Positions 61,538-64,000 of a stretch of DNA of 64,000 nt are shown piece by piece. Origin of the DNA: Ruminococcus sp. (GTDB taxonomy: Bacteria > Bacillota > Clostridia > Lachnospirales > Lachnospiraceae); assembly GCA_023663085.1 (NCBI GenBank), contig JAMPIB010000007.1, positions 19,535 through 83,534 on the forward strand, read 5' to 3'. The notes beneath the pieces were generated by a model. It made no database searches. It had not been told where the DNA came from and saw only the letters and a program-made list of their open reading frames with translations. Within the stretch, counting starts at the first letter, position 1, and each line of letters begins with the position of its first letter. Made by a program: the position numbers and the translations under genes.

Positions 61538-62533
61538 ATGGAGCGTATCGTGAATATTTTGATATTAAGTGCAGGAACAAGAGATAAGGTGGTACAATAC
61601 TTTAAGGAAGAAGTGGGAACGGAGGGAATGGTTGTCGCCACGGATTGCAGCAATTTAGCGCCTGCAGTCTATGAGGCGGATAGATTTTATCTCGTGCCGC
61701 GGATCACAGCGCCCGGCTATCTGGAGCGTATTCTGGAAATCTGTAAAAAAGAGCAGATAAACGGTGTTTTTTCTCTGATCGATCCGGAACTGAGTCTGTT
61801 AGCCAGAGAGAAGGACAGATTTCTGGAGATTGGCGCCGTACCGGTCATTTCATCTTATGAACTTGTAGAGACCTGTTTTGATAAATATAAGATGTACCGG
61901 ATGTTATGTGATATGCAGATTCCGACCGGCAGATGCTTCGTGGATAAAGAAGAATTTTACCGGGCGGCCGGTGCGGGAGAAATCTCCTATCCTGTTTTCG
62001 TGAAACCCGTCAAAGGGAGCGCGAGCATTAATATCAGTAAAGTGAACAGTAAAGAAGAGATAGACCTTCTGTTTAACATATACGACGATCTGATGATACA
62101 GGAATATATGGATGGACAGGAATATGGCGCGGATGTTTATATAGATATGATATCGGGGAAATGCACTTCCCTGTTCGTAAAAAAGAAAATTAAAATGCGT
62201 GCCGGAGAAACGGACAAGTCGGTTTCCTTTAAGGATGAAAGATTATTTGCCATGCTGCGGGATTTTGTGGAAAAATGCGGTTTTCGCGGGATGATAGATA
62301 TTGATATCTTTGATATTGACGGAACCTATTATATTTCGGAGGTCAATCCCCGCTTTGGCGGCGGTTATCCGCACGCATACGCCTGCGGTGTGAATATGGC
62401 GCGGTATGTATTGAACAATCTGGCCGGGAAAGAAAATGAGGTCACAATAGGGGATTATGTGGAACATATCTGTATGATGAAGTATAATGAGATTATGGTC
62501 AAAGATATGACAGACGTGTCAATTGTAGAATAG
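61538..62533 (+). CDS. ATP-grasp ligase, paralogue of the 19078 gene
   Basis: A 331-residue ATP-grasp protein. NILILSAGTRDKVVQYFKEE and ATDCSNLAPAVYEADRF form the front domain. YPVFVKPVKGSASINISKV is the ATP lid and YYISEVNPRFGGGYPHAYAC the metal site. It aligns with the 19078 protein over the whole length, including KKKxKMRAGETxKS, so they are paralogues. Neisseria PglB2 is a PglC-like protein fused to an ATP-grasp domain that adds glycerate to the sugar amine; here the same two activities would be separate neighbours. The starts at 61538 (ATG) and 61550 (GTG, with GGAG 8 bp upstream) are both possible. Confidence 0.82.
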   Translation: MERIVNILILSAGTRDKVVQYFKEEVGTEGMVVATDCSNLAPAVYEADRFYLVPRITAPGYLERILEICKKEQINGVFSLIDPELSLLAREKDRFLEIGAVPVISSYELVETCFDKYKMYRMLCDMQIPTGRCFVDKEEFYRAAGAGEISYPVFVKPVKGSASINISKVNSKEEIDLLFNIYDDLMIQEYMDGQEYGADVYIDMISGKCTSLFVKKKIKMRAGETDKSVSFKDERLFAMLRDFVEKCGFRGMIDIDIFDIDGTYYISEVNPRFGGGYPHAYACGVNMARYVLNNLAGKENEVTIGDYVEHICMMKYNEIMVKDMTDVSIVE

Positions 62534-62587
62534 CGGACTTGACACAAGGATAAAAACTGTGGGATTAAGAAGGGATAAAGAGGCAGG

Positions 62588-63670
62588 ATGAGCAGAGTAC
62601 TGGTTTTAATAAATTCCTCCGGCGGGTTATATGATTTCCGGAATGAATTTGTGAAAGCACTTACGGAAAACAATCAGGTTTTTATCAGCGTACCGGATGA
62701 TGTCAGGACAAAGGAACTGCTTGATGAAGGCTGTCAGATCATCAAAACGCCGATCAACCGCAGGGGCATCAATCCGCTGGAAGATCTGAAGCTGTATCGG
62801 ACCTATCACAATATGATGAAAGAATTGCAGCCGGATCTGGTCATTACTTATACGATCAAGCCGAACATATACGGCGGTTTCTGTGCGGGCAGAAGAAAAA
62901 TCCCTTATATTGCAACGATAACCGGACTCGGCGGTGCGTTCGACAGGACGGGATTGTTTTTGCAGCTGATCATCCATATGTACCGTGCGGGAATGAAAAA
63001 GGCGGCCTGCGTTTTTTTCCAGAATGAAGAAAACAGAAATATTTTTAAAAATTTCCGTATTACAGGGGAAAAAGATAAGCTGGTCATGGGTTCCGGCGTC
63101 AGTCTGGAAAGACACACGTATGAAGCATATCCAAAGCGCGAAGAGACACATTTCCTGTTCGTGGGACGCGTGATGAAAGAGCGTGGTATTCTGGAGTTTT
63201 TAAGTGCGGCAGAGAGGCTGCACAGCGGGAAAGTCTTCTTTGATATTCTGGGATATTGCGACGAAGACTATCAGGAGATGCTGGAAGAGTATGAAAAAAA
63301 GGGTATCATCCATCAACTTGGTTTTCATACGGAAGTGCATTCTTATCTGGCGGCAGCGGATGCCGTTGTGGTCGCTTCTTTTCATGAGGGCATGTCCAAT
63401 GCGCTGATCGAGGCGGCGGCAACCGGAAGAGTGGTCATTGCTTCTGCTATCAGCGGATGCAGAGAGGCTTTCGAGGAGGGTGTGACCGGCTTCGGATTTA
63501 CTCCCGGCAGAGCGGACGAACTGGTGCAGGCCATGGAGAAATTCCTGGCGCTTTCTTATGAAGACCGGCTCCGTATGGGTGAAGCGGCCAGACGCAAGAT
63601 GGAGCAGGAGTTTGACAGGAAACTGGTAACAAAAGCCTATATGGAAGAAGTCAGGAAAATACTGAAATGA
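62588..63670 (+). CDS. Glycosyltransferase family 4, PglA-like
   Basis: A 360-residue GT-B enzyme. The N-terminus SRVLVLINSSGGLYDFRNEF and the segment LVITYTIKPNIYGGFCAGR followed by ATITGLGGAF are typical of the WbpX/PglA group that adds HexNAc to a lipid-linked diamino sugar. The C-terminal donor motif is VASFHEGMSNALIEAAATGR near residues 261-280 with E-x7-E. It is 54 bp after the ATP-grasp gene with a GAGGCAGG ribosome site. It likely adds the second sugar after PglC. The exact donor is not known. Confidence 0.85.
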   Translation: MSRVLVLINSSGGLYDFRNEFVKALTENNQVFISVPDDVRTKELLDEGCQIIKTPINRRGINPLEDLKLYRTYHNMMKELQPDLVITYTIKPNIYGGFCAGRRKIPYIATITGLGGAFDRTGLFLQLIIHMYRAGMKKAACVFFQNEENRNIFKNFRITGEKDKLVMGSGVSLERHTYEAYPKREETHFLFVGRVMKERGILEFLSAAERLHSGKVFFDILGYCDEDYQEMLEEYEKKGIIHQLGFHTEVHSYLAAADAVVVASFHEGMSNALIEAAATGRVVIASAISGCREAFEEGVTGFGFTPGRADELVQAMEKFLALSYEDRLRMGEAARRKMEQEFDRKLVTKAYMEEVRKILK

Positions 63671-63699
63671 AGAAACTAAGAAGTAAGGAGGATGATGTC

Positions 63700-64000
63700 A
63701 TGCCAATTAAAATAAATAATTTGCTAAATCAATATGTGAATAAAATAAAGGATATCTATGGACAGTATTTGAAGGCTGTCATTTTATATGGTTCTTATGC
63801 AAGAGGGGATTACAAAGAAGATTCAGATATTGATATTATGATTCTGCTCAATATAACAGATTTGGAAATTGAGAATTACAGACATCAGTTGTCAGGTATG
63901 ACCTATGATTTCAATATGGATTATGATGTGGATATCAAGCCTATCGCTAAATCTGATGAACATTTCAGATATTGGTTAAAGGCATATCCATTTTATGCAA
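63700..64000 (+). CDS. MntA-like nucleotidyltransferase (3' end outside window)
   Basis: The first 100 codons of a minimal nucleotidyltransferase, cut by the right edge. The motif G-S-x10-D-x-D is complete in YGSYARGDYKEDSDIDIM. AAGGAGG lies 8 bp before the ATG. The gene is AT-rich compared with the glycan gene before it, so another accessory region may begin here. Proteins of this kind are often the antitoxin MntA, which AMPylates a HEPN toxin (HepT) encoded next to it. A HepT gene would have to be just beyond the window. Confidence 0.8.
   Translation, partial: MPIKINNLLNQYVNKIKDIYGQYLKAVILYGSYARGDYKEDSDIDIMILLNITDLEIENYRHQLSGMTYDFNMDYDVDIKPIAKSDEHFRYWLKAYPFYA

Noticed and set aside
1-64000. 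Insertion sequences, integrases, tRNA or rRNA genes
   Set aside because: I looked for transposase/integrase motifs and for tRNA-like folds at the island boundaries and saw none; a tRNAscan or ISfinder search would be decisive.

Overview
The window looks like part of a chromosome from a low-to-mid GC Firmicute, most likely a clostridial gut bacterium of the Lachnospiraceae type. The reasons are strong AGGAGG ribosome binding sites, many ATGA-type gene overlaps, near-consensus sigma-A promoters and the gene families present. This assignment is inferred from gene content and style; no rRNA or other marker gene is present.

Two kinds of DNA alternate. The first is a very large surface-glycan or protein-glycosylation locus, visibly richer in GC: 1-5570, 9723-21310 and 40154-63670. 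The second is AT-rich accessory DNA inserted into it: a small block at 5607-9614 and a large defence island at 21571-40093.

Glycan locus. 1-5570 holds glycosyltransferases (GT2, GT4, GT4, GT2) and a polytopic GT-C-like protein. 9723-19067 carries the pseudaminic acid route pseB, pseC, pseG, pseF and pseI, with two more glycan genes. 19078-21310 (minus strand) encodes an ATP-grasp ligase and a fold-III PLP decarboxylase-like enzyme. 40154-63670 holds a GT52/polysialyltransferase-like enzyme (candidate transferase for the CMP-activated sugar), a PglK/MsbA-like ABC flippase, GtrA and GtrB-like proteins, several GT-C-like membrane proteins, an acyltransferase, a WecE-like aminotransferase, a GNAT, an O-antigen ligase-like protein, and a bacillosamine-type set pglF-pglE-pglC followed by a fold-II PLP enzyme, a second ATP-grasp ligase and a PglA-like GT4. 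The two ATP-grasp proteins are clear paralogues. Each lies beside a PLP enzyme and beside an amino-sugar pathway whose usual acetyltransferase (PseH or PglD) is not adjacent. This suggests two parallel modules that add an amino-acid-derived acyl group to the 4-amino sugar.

Defence island. In order: a Septu-like pair (ATPase plus HNH); a PLD-helicase with an Eco57I-class methylase, a PC4-like ssDNA-binding protein and a HEPN (ApeA-like) protein; an ABC-three-component (ABC-3C) operon; an AlbA/Schlafen-ATPase regulator with an internal tandem repeat; a Fic protein; and a STAND-like ATPase whose overlapping PD-(D/E)XK nuclease gene has an in-frame stop. A MntA-type nucleotidyltransferase begins at the right edge.

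The most unexpected non-coding feature is at about 16481-16763: a near-consensus promoter, two tandem ~80-nt subdomains with GNRA hairpins enclosed by a closing helix, and a terminator-like hairpin. Together they look like a free-standing structured RNA.
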